From NCBI GenBank assembly GCA_963734725.1, contig CAVTIX010000029.1, forward strand, positions 149,263 through 213,262: a stretch of 64,000 nt of DNA. Direction: 5' to 3'. Below are positions 39,546 to 47,761 of this stretch, piece after piece (within the stretch, counting starts at the first letter, position 1; each line of letters opens with the position of its first letter). Made by a program: the position numbers and the translations under genes. The notes beneath the pieces are model-generated. The model was not told the origin of the DNA. It did not search any database and worked only from the letters and a program-made list of their open reading frames with translations. Origin of the DNA: DASXKD01 sp963734725. Its GTDB lineage: Bacteria; Actinomycetota; Actinomycetes; Streptosporangiales; Streptosporangiaceae.

Positions 39546-40108
39546 CCGGGGATCCCGACGGCGAGCGCGACGCCCAGCGCCGCCGCGATCAGGAACGGCC
39601 CGAACGGCAGCTGCGTCTTGCGGTTGGCCCGGCCCGCCGCCATCAGGCCTAGGCCGGTCACCGCGGCGAGCAGCCACGCGGCCATCAGCCCGGCCAGGAA
39701 CGCGGTCGCGCCGAGCCAGCCCAGGTAGGCCCCGAGCAGGCCGGCCAGCTTCACGTCCCCCATGCCGAGTCCGGAAGGAAAGGCGAGCAGCAGGAGGAAG
39801 AACAGCGCCACCGCGGACGCCATCCCGATCAGCGCGTGGCCGAACCGGCCGGCGCCGCCGGGCACGAACGGCGCCGCGGCGCCGAGCAGCAGCAGGCTGG
39901 CCGGGTAGGACGGCAGCGTCAGCGCGTCGGGCAGCCGGTGCTCGCGCACGTCGATGAAGGCGAGCGGGACACCTAACGCGGCCAGGCAGCAGAACGCGGG
40001 CGTTTGCGGGTCCAGCCCGAACCGCGCCACGACCGCGGCCACTGTGGCGAACGTGACCAGTGTGGCTAACCGGGCCCAGGACCGGCCCTCAGCCTGGGGA
40101 AAGCCCAT
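39542..40108 (-). CDS. Type IV prepilin peptidase, minimal A24 form
   Basis: 188 residues with about six membrane helices. The two catalytic aspartates are in LAFIDVREHRLPDALTLPSY and SGLGMGDVKLAGLLGAYLG (GMGD motif). The N-terminal methylase domain of classical PilD is missing, as in the TadV type. Start ATG 40108 is supported by AAGGCGGG upstream; an open frame reaching 40261 is not needed. It is divergent from the Tad operon and would cut the class III leaders of Flp, the two TadE proteins and TadG-like protein (G before A/S-x-x-x-E). Confidence 0.88.
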   Translation of the reverse strand: MGFPQAEGRSWARLATLVTFATVAAVVARFGLDPQTPAFCCLAALGVPLAFIDVREHRLPDALTLPSYPASLLLLGAAAPFVPGGAGRFGHALIGMASAVALFFLLLLAFPSGLGMGDVKLAGLLGAYLGWLGATAFLAGLMAAWLLAAVTGLGLMAAGRANRKTQLPFGPFLIAAALGVALAVGIPG

Positions 40109-40242
40109 GAATAGTCCCGCCTTGTATTCGGCGTACCGGCTGCGAGCTGTAGAGATCGGTCTGTAGCTTATTAGATGGATCTGGGGAACGCCGGCGCTCC
40201 GGCTGGCTGAGCACGGTCGTCCCGATCCGCCGAGGAGGCGCC

Positions 40243-40881
40243 ATGCGTGTCCGGCGGGCATTCCTCGCCACGGCCGTCCTGGCCGGCGTGGCCGCGTGCG
40301 GCAGCGGCAGCGCCGCGGCCTTCCAGCCGGCCGGCTCGTTATCGCCCGCGCCGGTGCGTGCGCCGTTACCGGGCCAGGCCGGGCAGCGCTTAGCCGGGTT
40401 CCGGTTCCCCAGCGACGTCTCCATCGACTTCACCACGCCGGCGCCGGCCGACCCGGCGCGGCGGGCAGTGATCGACGGTTACCGGAGCTACGTCCTCGCG
40501 TTATGGGCCGCTGTGCTCAGCCACGGCAAGAACGGCGCCTACCAGCAGCAGGCCACCGGCAGCGCGCTCGCGTTCGTGCGCCGTGAGGTGGCCAGGTACG
40601 GCGCACAAGGCACGACGGTGCGGGGGACCATCGCCTATAGCGACACCAGGATCGCCGGGATCTACTTCGGCGGCGGCGCGGACGTGCTCGCCTGCGTCGA
40701 CGCCTCGGCGCTCCACCAGGTGAACACCCAGACCGGCGCCACGGTGGGCCGGGCGCTGCCGGTGCGGCTGACCCGCTACCTGGAGAACGTGGCCGAGGGC
40801 AAGCGCGGCGACGGCACCTGGTTCGTCAGCCGCCTCGCGGTCTACCCGGCAGCAACTACACAGGGAGCGATGTGCCGATGA
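40243..40881 (+). CDS. Lipoprotein of unknown function, first gene of the Tad operon
   Basis: 212 residues with a lipobox signal peptide (RRAFLATAVLAGVAACGSGS; Cys about residue 19 is the lipidation site). The mature part has FRFPSDVSIDFTTPAPADPA and a compact alpha/beta domain resembling small outside-facing lipoproteins that accompany actinobacterial Tad loci; no named domain recognised. GAGGAGG lies 5 bases before the ATG. The 3' end overlaps the next gene by a few bases. Confidence 0.75.
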   Translation: MRVRRAFLATAVLAGVAACGSGSAAAFQPAGSLSPAPVRAPLPGQAGQRLAGFRFPSDVSIDFTTPAPADPARRAVIDGYRSYVLALWAAVLSHGKNGAYQQQATGSALAFVRREVARYGAQGTTVRGTIAYSDTRIAGIYFGGGADVLACVDASALHQVNTQTGATVGRALPVRLTRYLENVAEGKRGDGTWFVSRLAVYPAATTQGAMCR

Positions 40882-41921
40882 GAGCCAAGCTTCTCGCCGT
40901 GACGGCGGCCTGCGCCGTGCTGGCCGGGCTGGGGCAAAGCGTCCCGGCGCTGGCGCAGCGCGCCTTACCGGCGCGCGGTGGCCCGGCGTTCTCCCACTTC
41001 GCGTACTCGCGGGTGCAGGTCACCGGCGATGCCAGCCCCGGCGCCCTGGGCGGTCCCACCGCGTACACGCCGGCGCCCTGCTGGGTGGAACCGCGCTTCG
41101 CCGGGACGAACTCCTACCACCAGGGCGACCCGCAGCCGAGCGCGACGGGGGACGCCGACTCCTATTGGTGGTGGTTCGTTGGGCAGGAGCCGGCCCTGGC
41201 CGGGGTGCTCGGCCGGCTCCAGGGCCTTAAGCAGGCGGTCAACAAGGTGTTCAAGGCCCGCCAGGGCGGCGCCGGATGGTGGTGGGCGCCGGCCTGGATC
41301 AACGCCGGCATCAGCGGGTACTCGTGCGCATTGGGCCTGGTGCACATGCTCAACTGGAGCGCGCAGTACCTGGAGTACCAGTTCCCGCGCAACGGTGGGC
41401 CGGACACCCCCGGGCACCCGATCGACGGGCGCATCCTCGCCGATCTCGCCCGCGCCGAGCTTGCCTTGCCTGCCATCAAGGTCTTCACCAACCCGGCGGC
41501 GGGCAAGCCGGGCGACGTCAACCTGCCGGTCTGGGTGTGGGTCAGTTATGCCGGGCCGCGGCAGCCCACGGACACCGCGTCGGTGCCGCTGCCCGACGGC
41601 GCCACCCTGTCGGCCACGGTCACCACCACGCCGCCCAAGGTGTCGGTCGCTGTCAGCACCAGCTCGGCGCGTCTTTACAACAACTGCGGCGCCACCGGGA
41701 GCAGGTACACCGGCAACGCGACCGCGACCCCGCCGTGCGGGGTGACCTTCCTCGCCCCGTCCACCGGCGGCCCGTACACCATCACGGTCACCGCGCAGTG
41801 GACGGTGCGGTGGTCGGACAGCACCGGGGAAACCGGCACGTTCGCCTCGCCGCCGTGGCCGGCCCCGGTGCAGACCGGCGCCACGACGGTGACCGTGCGG
41901 GAAATCCAGGCGATCAATTGA
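40878..41921 (+). CDS. Secreted Trp-rich protein of unknown function in the Tad operon
   Basis: About 347 residues with a signal peptide (LLAVTAACAVLAGLGQSVPA, cut near ALA). Mature sequence has an unusual Trp/Tyr-rich segment (DSYWWWFVGQEPALAG, then GGAGWWWAPAWINAG), an amphipathic region and a C-terminal Ig-like beta domain (VSVAVSTSSARLYNN, TVRWSDSTGETG). Two Cys pairs are plausible. GTG 40872 is an alternative start giving two more residues; GGGAG upstream fits either. Encoded with the lipoprotein and pilus genes, it may be an envelope component helping pilus passage through the cell wall. Confidence 0.72.
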   Translation: MRAKLLAVTAACAVLAGLGQSVPALAQRALPARGGPAFSHFAYSRVQVTGDASPGALGGPTAYTPAPCWVEPRFAGTNSYHQGDPQPSATGDADSYWWWFVGQEPALAGVLGRLQGLKQAVNKVFKARQGGAGWWWAPAWINAGISGYSCALGLVHMLNWSAQYLEYQFPRNGGPDTPGHPIDGRILADLARAELALPAIKVFTNPAAGKPGDVNLPVWVWVSYAGPRQPTDTASVPLPDGATLSATVTTTPPKVSVAVSTSSARLYNNCGATGSRYTGNATATPPCGVTFLAPSTGGPYTITVTAQWTVRWSDSTGETGTFASPPWPAPVQTGATTVTVREIQAIN

Positions 41922-41987
41922 TAGCACAGGACAGAGCGGCCGGCCCGGGATGCCCGGGGCGGCGCGAGATACAGGGAAGACCGGGCC

Positions 41988-42710
41988 ATGCCGGGTGACC
42001 GAGGCACGCTGACGCGGGGGGCGCAGCCTGCGCAGGACAATGAGCGGCGGCGGCCGACTGCGCCGGGAAACCGGCGCCCGCCGCAGGTCGCGCGCGAGCG
42101 CAAGCCGGCCCTCGCCGCCCTGGCGTTGTTGCTGATCGCCGGCGGCGCCCTCGGCGCCGGGTACCTGGTCCTGCAGAGCAGCCACCGGGTGGCCGCCGTC
42201 GAGATCACCCAGCAGCTCGGCGCTGGGGAGCGGATCCCGCCCGCGGCCCTGCGCGAGGTGGACGTCGCCGCCGGCAGCGGGCTCAGCTACGTGCCGTGGA
42301 GCGAGGCAGGCCAGATCAGCCAGTTCTATGCGGCCATCGCGATCCCGCCCGGCACGCTATTGACTAACCCGATGGTGGCCAGGGTGAACGGCCTTTCCGC
42401 CGGCAAGGCCGTGGTGGGGCTGGCGCTCAAGGACGGGCAGCTTCCCGACGGCCTCCAGGCGGGCGACCATGTGAGCCTCTACCAGGTCAGCGACGCCACC
42501 CAGTCGTGCCCGGGCACGCCGGGCAGCACGCTGGCGTCGAACGCGGTGGTGCTGGGCATCAGCGTCCCGCCGGCGGCCACCAGCTCCTCGTCCATCGACG
42601 TGCGGGTGGCGCTCGACCCGGCCGTGGCCGGGGTCGTCACCTGCAATGCTGCGAACAACAACGTCGCCGTGGCGGTCCTGCCGGGGCCGGCCACCGGCGG
42701 AGCGGGCTAG
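41988..42710 (+). CDS. SAF-domain pilus assembly protein (CpaB/RcpC-like)
   Basis: 240 residues: short basic cytoplasmic head, one membrane helix (ALAALALLLIAGGALGAGYLVL, near 40-60), then a periplasmic/extracellular SAF domain (VEITQQLGAGERIPPAALRE, AIAIPPGTLLTNPMVA, GKAVVGLALKDGQLPDGLQA, GDHVSLYQV). CpaB/RcpC proteins in Gram-negatives interact with the secretin and peptidoglycan; in actinomycetes without an outer membrane the role is presumably wall anchoring. Lies two bases before the tadZ-like gene. Confidence 0.85.
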   Translation: MPGDRGTLTRGAQPAQDNERRRPTAPGNRRPPQVARERKPALAALALLLIAGGALGAGYLVLQSSHRVAAVEITQQLGAGERIPPAALREVDVAAGSGLSYVPWSEAGQISQFYAAIAIPPGTLLTNPMVARVNGLSAGKAVVGLALKDGQLPDGLQAGDHVSLYQVSDATQSCPGTPGSTLASNAVVLGISVPPAATSSSSIDVRVALDPAVAGVVTCNAANNNVAVAVLPGPATGGAG

Positions 42711-42712
42711 CG

Positions 42713-43486
42713 ATGGCGCTGATCGCCGTCGCCGCCGGCAAGGGAGCGCCAGGGGTCACCACGGCGTGCCTCGCGCTGACCCTGGTGTGGCCGAGGGCGG
42801 TCCTGCTGGCCGAGTGCGACCCCGCCGGAGGCGACCTCGTCTACCGGCTGCCCGGCGCCCGCGGCGGCCAGCTCGACCCCGGCCGCGGACTGCTCAGCCT
42901 CGCCGTCGCCACTCGCCGGGGCCTGTCGCCCGGCCAGGTCGTGGAACACACCCAGAAGCTGCGCGGTGGCCTCGACGTGCTGGTGGGCGTCGTCACGGCC
43001 GAGCAGGGCGCCGGGCTGGAGCCGTTGTGGGGACCGGTCGGCGCGGCCCTGGCCAGGCTGCCGGACTGCGACGTCATCGCCGACTGCGGCCGGATCGGCG
43101 CCGACGGCCCGCCCTACGACCTGCTTGCGCATGCGTCCTCGGTGGTGCTGGTCACCCGCGCCTCGCTGGAGGAGATGGTACGGCTGCGGGAGCGCATCGC
43201 CGCGGTGACCGGCGCCCTGGCCCGGCGGCACGGGCAGAGCATCCCGGTGAGCGTCGTCGTGGTGGCCGATCACCGCCGGTTCCACGCGGCACTCACCGAG
43301 ACCGGGCAGGCGCTCGGGCCCGACGGCGCCGCGCGGGTGATCGGCGGGCTCGCCTACGAGCCGAAGAGCGCCGAGGCGCTCGGCGGCGAGCAGGGCGGCC
43401 GCCTTGGCAGGTCGCTGCTGCTGCGGACGGCCCGCGACCTGGCGCGGCGGATGTCCCTCGTCCCCCGGCCGGCCGGGAGGAGGTGA
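42713..43486 (+). CDS. TadZ/CpaE-like MinD/ParA ATPase
   Basis: 257 residues with a deviant Walker A (AAGKGAPGVTTACLALTL), followed by AECDPAGGDLVYRLPG, the MinD-type DPAGGD switch. A DVIADCGRIG segment replaces the Walker B of classical ParA. TadZ proteins localise the Tad machine at the cell pole or septum. The N-terminal receiver-like domain of many TadZ/CpaE proteins is absent here. It starts two bases after the SAF gene and ends five bases before tadA, so it is part of the same translational unit. Confidence 0.85.
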   Translation: MALIAVAAGKGAPGVTTACLALTLVWPRAVLLAECDPAGGDLVYRLPGARGGQLDPGRGLLSLAVATRRGLSPGQVVEHTQKLRGGLDVLVGVVTAEQGAGLEPLWGPVGAALARLPDCDVIADCGRIGADGPPYDLLAHASSVVLVTRASLEEMVRLRERIAAVTGALARRHGQSIPVSVVVVADHRRFHAALTETGQALGPDGAARVIGGLAYEPKSAEALGGEQGGRLGRSLLLRTARDLARRMSLVPRPAGRR

Positions 43487-43490
43487 GCGC

Positions 43491-44789
43491 GTGGATCATG
43501 CCGTGGTCAAGCGGCTGCGCAGCCAGGTCGGTGACCGGCTGGCCGAGCAGCGGCGGCTGGACGGGGTGTCCGGCGTGCCACCGATGTCCGCGGAGGACGA
43601 GCGGCAGTACGCCAGGGCGCTGATCGTCGCCGCCCTGGAGGGCCACGCCCGCGCGGAGATCACCGCGGGCCGGGCCCCGCTCACCGCCCAGGAAGAGGAG
43701 GAACTTGCCACCGGAATCCACGCCGCGCTGTTCGGCGTGGGGCGGCTCCAGCCGCTGCTGGAGGACGAGCGGATCGAAAACATCGACGTCAACGGCTGTG
43801 ACCGGGTATTCCTCGGGTACGCCGACGGCCGGGAGGTCCTGGCGGAACCGGTCGCCGACAGCGACGAGGAACTGGTCGAGCTGATCCAGGCGCTCGCCGC
43901 CTACTCCGGGTTATCCAGCCGGCCCTTCGACACTGCCCACCCGCAACTGGACCTGCGGCTGCCGGACGGCGCCCGGCTGTCGGCGGTGATGGACGTGACG
44001 CTGCGCCCGGCGATCTCCATCCGCCGCGCCCGGCTCGGCAAGGTCTCCCTCGCCGACCTGGTCGCCAACGGCACCCTGCTGCCCGAGCTGGGCAGCTTCC
44101 TCACTGCCGCGGTGGCCGGGCGGAAGAACATCATGATCGCCGGAGCGACCAACGCGGGCAAGACCACACTGCTCCGGGCGCTGGCCAGCCAGATCCCGCC
44201 AAACGAGCGGCTGGTCACCGTGGAGCGCGCGCTGGAGCTGGGCCTCGACCAGTTCCCCGACCTGCATCCCAACGTGGTCGCGCTGGAGGAGCGGCTGCCG
44301 AACTCCGAGGGCCAGGGCGCCATCTCCATGGCCGAGCTGGTCCGCCGCTCGCTCCGGATGAACCCCAGCCGGGTGATCGTCGGCGAGGTGCTCGGAGACG
44401 AGATCGTCACCATGCTCAACGCGATGACGCAAGGCAACGACGGCTCGCTGTCCACGATCCACGCGAACTCCTCGATGGAGGTCTTCAACCGGATCGCGAC
44501 CTACGCGATCCAGGCCGCCGAGCGGCTCCCGGTCGAGGCCACCCACATGCTGATCGCCGGCGCCGTCCACTTCGTGATCTTCCTCGAGAAGCACAACGAC
44601 TACTCCCGCGGCGGGCGCCTGCGCCGCTTCGTCAGCAGCGTCCGGGAGATCACCGGCATCGACTCCCGCGTGCTGTCCAGCGAGGTCTTCACCCCAGGCC
44701 CGGACGGCCGGGCGGTGCCGCACGCCCCGCCGTCCTGCCTGCGGCAACTGGCCGAGCACGGCTACGACCCGGTGGGGAGAGCCTGGTGA
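43491..44789 (+). CDS. tadA: Tad/Flp pilus secretion ATPase TadA (CpaF)
   Basis: 432 residues, normal for CpaF-type GspE ATPases. The N-terminal domain includes HAALFGVGRLQPLLEDERIE, then NIDVNGCDRVFL. The C-terminal motor has Walker A IAGATNAGKTTLLRALASQI, Asp-box ERALELGLDQF, Walker B SRVIVGEVLGDEIVTML and His box GNDGSLSTIHANSS. In the Walker B loop, GEVLGDE replaces the common GEVRGGE, so one Arg is lost. It powers assembly of Flp pilin with TadB/TadC. GTG 43491 follows GAGGAGGTGAGCGC; the stop shares GTGA with tadB. Confidence 0.93.
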   Translation: MDHAVVKRLRSQVGDRLAEQRRLDGVSGVPPMSAEDERQYARALIVAALEGHARAEITAGRAPLTAQEEEELATGIHAALFGVGRLQPLLEDERIENIDVNGCDRVFLGYADGREVLAEPVADSDEELVELIQALAAYSGLSSRPFDTAHPQLDLRLPDGARLSAVMDVTLRPAISIRRARLGKVSLADLVANGTLLPELGSFLTAAVAGRKNIMIAGATNAGKTTLLRALASQIPPNERLVTVERALELGLDQFPDLHPNVVALEERLPNSEGQGAISMAELVRRSLRMNPSRVIVGEVLGDEIVTMLNAMTQGNDGSLSTIHANSSMEVFNRIATYAIQAAERLPVEATHMLIAGAVHFVIFLEKHNDYSRGGRLRRFVSSVREITGIDSRVLSSEVFTPGPDGRAVPHAPPSCLRQLAEHGYDPVGRAW

Positions 44790-45691
44790 TCCCCCCGATC
44801 GGCCTGCTGGCCGTGCTGGCCGGCGCCATCGCCGGAGCGGGGCTCTTCCTGCTCCTGGTGGCGCTGCGCGGGTTCCCTCCCCGGCCGCCGGGCCAGCCCG
44901 GCCGGCTGCGCGGCTGGGCGCGGCAGGTGGGCCCGGCGCGCCTGGCCACCGCCGTGCTGGCAGGCCTGGTGGTGCTGGTGGCCACCGGCTGGCTGGTGGT
45001 CGGCGTCGGTGCCGTGCTGCTCGTGCTGAGCTGGCGCGGAACGTCGGGCGTGGCCGGGGAGCGGGCCGCGATGGCCCGGCTGGAAGCGCTGGCCACCTGG
45101 ACCGAGTCGCTGCGGGACACCATCGCCGGGGCGGTCGGGCTGGAGCAGGCCATTCCCGCGTCGCTGCGCGTCGCGGCGCCTTCGCTCCGCGAGCCATTGA
45201 CGGACATGGTGGAACGGCTGCACACCAGGGTGCCCATGCCCGAGGCGCTGCGCAGGTTCGCCGACAACCTCGCCGACCCGGGCGCCGACCTGATCATCGC
45301 CGCGCTGATCATCAACGCCGGGCTGCGCGGCCCCGGGCTGCGCGACCTGCTCGGCGCGCTGTCCCGCTCGGTGCGCGAAGAGCTGGACGTGCGCCGCAAG
45401 GTGACCGCGCAGCGGCGATCCACGCGGCGCGGGGCGCAGATCGTGGTGGGCATCTCGGTGGGCCTGGCGCTGGGGCTTGCCCTGTTCAACCACGCGTACG
45501 TGCAGGTCTACGACAGCGTGACCGGCCAGCTGGTGCTGTGCGTCGTGGTGGGCCTGTACGCGGCAGGCATCGTGTGGATGCGGGCGCTGGCCCGGTTCCC
45601 GGTGCCGGAGCGGCTGCTGGCCGGCCCCGAAGCGAGGATCAAGCCGGAGCTTTACGAAACGGTGGCTGCCTGGCACGGGGGTGCGTCATGA
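44786..45691 (+). CDS. tadB: Tad pilus inner-membrane platform protein TadB
   Basis: 301 residues. Two N-terminal helices (LLAVLAGAIAGAGLFLLLVA; RLATAVLAGLVVLVATGWLV) precede a type II secretion F domain (LEALATWTESLRDTIAGAVG, LEQAIPASLRVAAPSLREPL, LIIAALIINAGLRGPGLRDL). Two C-terminal helices follow. GTG 44786 overlaps the tadA stop by four bases, and its stop overlaps tadC by ATGA. TadB and TadC together form the membrane platform driven by TadA. Confidence 0.9.
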   Translation: MIPPIGLLAVLAGAIAGAGLFLLLVALRGFPPRPPGQPGRLRGWARQVGPARLATAVLAGLVVLVATGWLVVGVGAVLLVLSWRGTSGVAGERAAMARLEALATWTESLRDTIAGAVGLEQAIPASLRVAAPSLREPLTDMVERLHTRVPMPEALRRFADNLADPGADLIIAALIINAGLRGPGLRDLLGALSRSVREELDVRRKVTAQRRSTRRGAQIVVGISVGLALGLALFNHAYVQVYDSVTGQLVLCVVVGLYAAGIVWMRALARFPVPERLLAGPEARIKPELYETVAAWHGGAS

Positions 45692-46584
45692 CAACGGCAT
45701 TCTTCGCAGGCGCGCTCGCCGGCCTCGGGCTGTTCCTGCTCGGGCTCGCGCTCCACCCGCCGCGACCGCGGCTGGCCCGCCGGCTGGCCGCCTTCGATGC
45801 CGCGCGGCGCGGGGCGAACGGCCACTGGGCCCCCGACGCGGCAGCCGGGGGACCGAGGTGGCGGCTTGGCTCGTGGCTGGCGCGGCTCTGCGCCGAGCAG
45901 GGCTGGCAGTTCCCTTCGCTGCGGAGGAATCTCTCCCTGGCCGGGCGCCCCTTCGAGATCTTCCTGGCCACCAAGGTGCTGCTCGCGGTGCTCGGCCTGG
46001 TCCTCGGGCCGGCGCTCGGGATCGCCGCGGGACTGGCGGGCTTTCACGTGCCGGCCTGGGTCCAGGTCTGGCTCGGGCTGCTGCTCGGCGCCGTCTTCAG
46101 CTTCCTGCCCGACCTGGAGGTCAGGCAGATGGCGACCAAGCGCCGGCGGGACTTCCGGCACGCGATCGGCTCTTTCCTCGACCTGTTCGCGATGAACCTG
46201 GCCGGTGGACGCGGGGTGCCCGAAGCCCTGATGACGGCGAGCGATGTCGGCGACGGCTGGGCCTTCTGGCGGATCCGGGACGCGCTCGCCGGCGCCCGGA
46301 TCACCGGCCAGACCCCCTGGCATGCGCTGGGCGTCCTGGGCGAGGAGATCGGGATCGACGAGCTCCGCGACCTGTCCGCGGCGCTCAGCCTGGTCGCGGA
46401 GGACGGCGCCAGAGTGCGGGAATCCCTGGTGGCGCGAGCGGAGAGCCTGCGTCACCGGGAGCTGACCGACCTGGAGGGACAGGCGGGAGAGCGGTCCCAG
46501 TCGATGCTGGTCGCGCAGCTCATGCTGTGCGCCGGCTTCCTGCTGTTCCTGGTTTTCCCGGTGGTGCGGCTGCTGGGTGTCTGA
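45688..46584 (+). CDS. tadC: Tad pilus inner-membrane platform protein TadC
   Basis: 298 residues with the same T2SSF layout as TadB: N-terminal helix (FFAGALAGLGLFLLGLALH), two central helices (ATKVLLAVLGLVLGPALGIA; VQVWLGLLLGAVFSFLPDLE), then RRRDFRHAIGSFLDLFAMNL and GGRGVPEALMTASDVG. The C-terminus is RSQSMLVAQLMLCAGFLLFL. The conserved Asp/Glu-rich turn after the second helix (PDLEVRQ) is kept. ATG shares ATGA with tadB. Confidence 0.9.
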   Translation: MTTAFFAGALAGLGLFLLGLALHPPRPRLARRLAAFDAARRGANGHWAPDAAAGGPRWRLGSWLARLCAEQGWQFPSLRRNLSLAGRPFEIFLATKVLLAVLGLVLGPALGIAAGLAGFHVPAWVQVWLGLLLGAVFSFLPDLEVRQMATKRRRDFRHAIGSFLDLFAMNLAGGRGVPEALMTASDVGDGWAFWRIRDALAGARITGQTPWHALGVLGEEIGIDELRDLSAALSLVAEDGARVRESLVARAESLRHRELTDLEGQAGERSQSMLVAQLMLCAGFLLFLVFPVVRLLGV

Positions 46585-46630
46585 GTTATGCGGCGAAACG
46601 CCGGAGATGCGAGAGGTTGGGAGACACAAC

Positions 46631-46843
46631 ATGAACAGTCCGGTGGCAAGCTACCTGCGGGCCTTCCTTGGCGTGCGCCTGGTGGCGCTGCGCGCCGCCT
46701 GGCGGGACAAGGACCGCGGCGCGTCGGCGGTGGAGCTCGCCGTCATCACCGCGATGATCCTCGCGGTCGCCGTCATCCTGCTGGCGGTCATCACGCACTT
46801 CGTGAAGGGCGCGGCGAACCAGATCAAGAGCACGACTCCATAG
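46631..46843 (+). CDS. Flp-type pilin
   Basis: 70 residues, the main pilus subunit candidate. A hydrophilic leader of about 28 residues ends in DKDRG; the mature part begins ASAVELAVITAMILAVAV with the Glu at +5 needed for class III leader cleavage by the prepilin peptidase, and ends in a short tail (HFVKGAANQIKSTTP). A Tyr after the Glu, common in Gram-negative Flp, is not present. GGGAGACACAAC precedes ATG 46631. It lies 46 bases after tadC, and repeat copy B follows it. Confidence 0.85.
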   Translation: MNSPVASYLRAFLGVRLVALRAAWRDKDRGASAVELAVITAMILAVAVILLAVITHFVKGAANQIKSTTP

Positions 46844-46885
46844 CCAGGCAGTGAGTACCCGCTGTCAGCCTCGGGGCCATGGCAT

Positions 46886-47041
46886 GCCGCAGCCGCCGGG
46901 CCGAGCGCCGCATCGCTCCGCGCTGCGGCCCCGGCGGCGAGACTCTGCTGGTCCGGGGGCGACCCCCGGACCCCCGTGCCTCCCGAAGCCAGCACGCTGC
47001 TGGTCGGCGCGCCTCCGGCACGACGTCCCGCGAGGGAGGCA
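46886..47041 (+). repeat. Dispersed intergenic repeat, copy B (ends in a Shine-Dalgarno sequence)
   Basis: Contains in order GCCGCAGCCGCCGGGCCGAG, CGCCGCATCGCTCCGCG, GGCGGCGAGACTCTGCTGG, CCCCCGGACCCCCGTGCCTC, GCGCGCCTCCGGCACGACG and CGCGAGGGAGGCA. The last block is the ribosome-binding site of the TadE gene starting at 47043. Shared blocks and order with copies A and C. Confidence 0.78.
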
Positions 47042-47042
47042 G

Positions 47043-47477
47043 ATGATGCAGCGCCGCGCGGCCCTCAGCGACCGCGGCGCCAGCTCGATCGAACTGGCGG
47101 TGCTGGCCCCGGCGCTGATGCTGATCTGCATGCTCATCCTCCAGTTCGGCCTGTGGTTCAACGCCCGCCAGACCGCGCTGGCGGCGGCCCAAGCCGGTGC
47201 GGTGGTCGCCCGGCAGGAGGCGGCCAGCAAGCCGGGCGTGTGGCAGGCGGACGCGCAGGGCACCGCCCGGCACTACTACCAGAAGCTGAACAGCAAGCTG
47301 CTGAAGCAGGTCAACGCCACCACCGCCACGGCGCCCGGCGGGAACGTCTACGTCACGGTGAGCGGCCAGGTCGCCGTCTCGGTGTTCCCGTTCTTCGGGT
47401 TGCGCCTGGGCGTGTCGGCCACCGCGGGCGGCCCGGTCGAATGCTTCCGGCCCGCCAGTCAGAACGGCGCCTGCTGA
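47043..47477 (+). CDS. TadE-like minor pilin
   Basis: 144 residues. Leader MMQRRAALSDRG, then ASSIELAVLAPALMLICMLI with Glu +5 of the class III site and a single membrane helix (LMLICMLILQFGLWFNARQT). The C-terminal part is an extended outside domain (GGNVYVTVSGQVAVSVFPFF, ending VECFRPASQNGAC). TadE-type minor pilins help start or cap Flp pili. ATG 47043 (or 47046) uses GAGGGAGGCAG supplied by repeat copy B. Confidence 0.86.
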   Translation: MMQRRAALSDRGASSIELAVLAPALMLICMLILQFGLWFNARQTALAAAQAGAVVARQEAASKPGVWQADAQGTARHYYQKLNSKLLKQVNATTATAPGGNVYVTVSGQVAVSVFPFFGLRLGVSATAGGPVECFRPASQNGAC

Positions 47478-47528
47478 TGCGGCGGGGCAGGGCGGGCTGG
47501 CCGCTCACGAGTGAGGCAGACCATCAGA

Positions 47529-47761
47529 GGCGCGCCGCAGGCGCCGGGCCAAACGCCGCATCGCTTCGCGCTGCGGCGCCCCCAGCGCCGAGACTCTGCT
47601 GGCCGGGGGGCCGGCCCCGGACCCCCGTGCCTCCCGCACCGCCCGATTGCGCGCCTCCGGCACGACCATACAGAGCGGGGGCGGGCGCGCGGAGCGCCGG
47701 GGGCGCGGAAAGCAGAGTGCTAGCCGGCGCACCTCCGGCACGACGTCCCGCGAGCGAGGCA
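47529..47761 (+). repeat. Dispersed intergenic repeat, copy C with partial duplication of its 3' end
   Basis: Blocks GCCGCAGGCGCCGGGCCAAA, CGCCGCATCGCTTCGCG, GGCGCCCCCAGCGCCGAGAC, CGGACCCCCGTGCCTCCCG and GCGCGCCTCCGGCACGACC run to about 47670. The end block then recurs at 47727-47761 (CACCTCCGGCACGACGTCCC, CGCGAGCGAGGCA). It separates the two TadE genes and provides the GAGCGAGG before 47766. Confidence 0.75.

Noticed and set aside
46577..46630. Upstream ATG extending the Flp pilin by 18 residues
   Set aside because: ATG 46631 has a good ribosome-binding site and gives the usual short Flp leader; the extension overlaps tadC.
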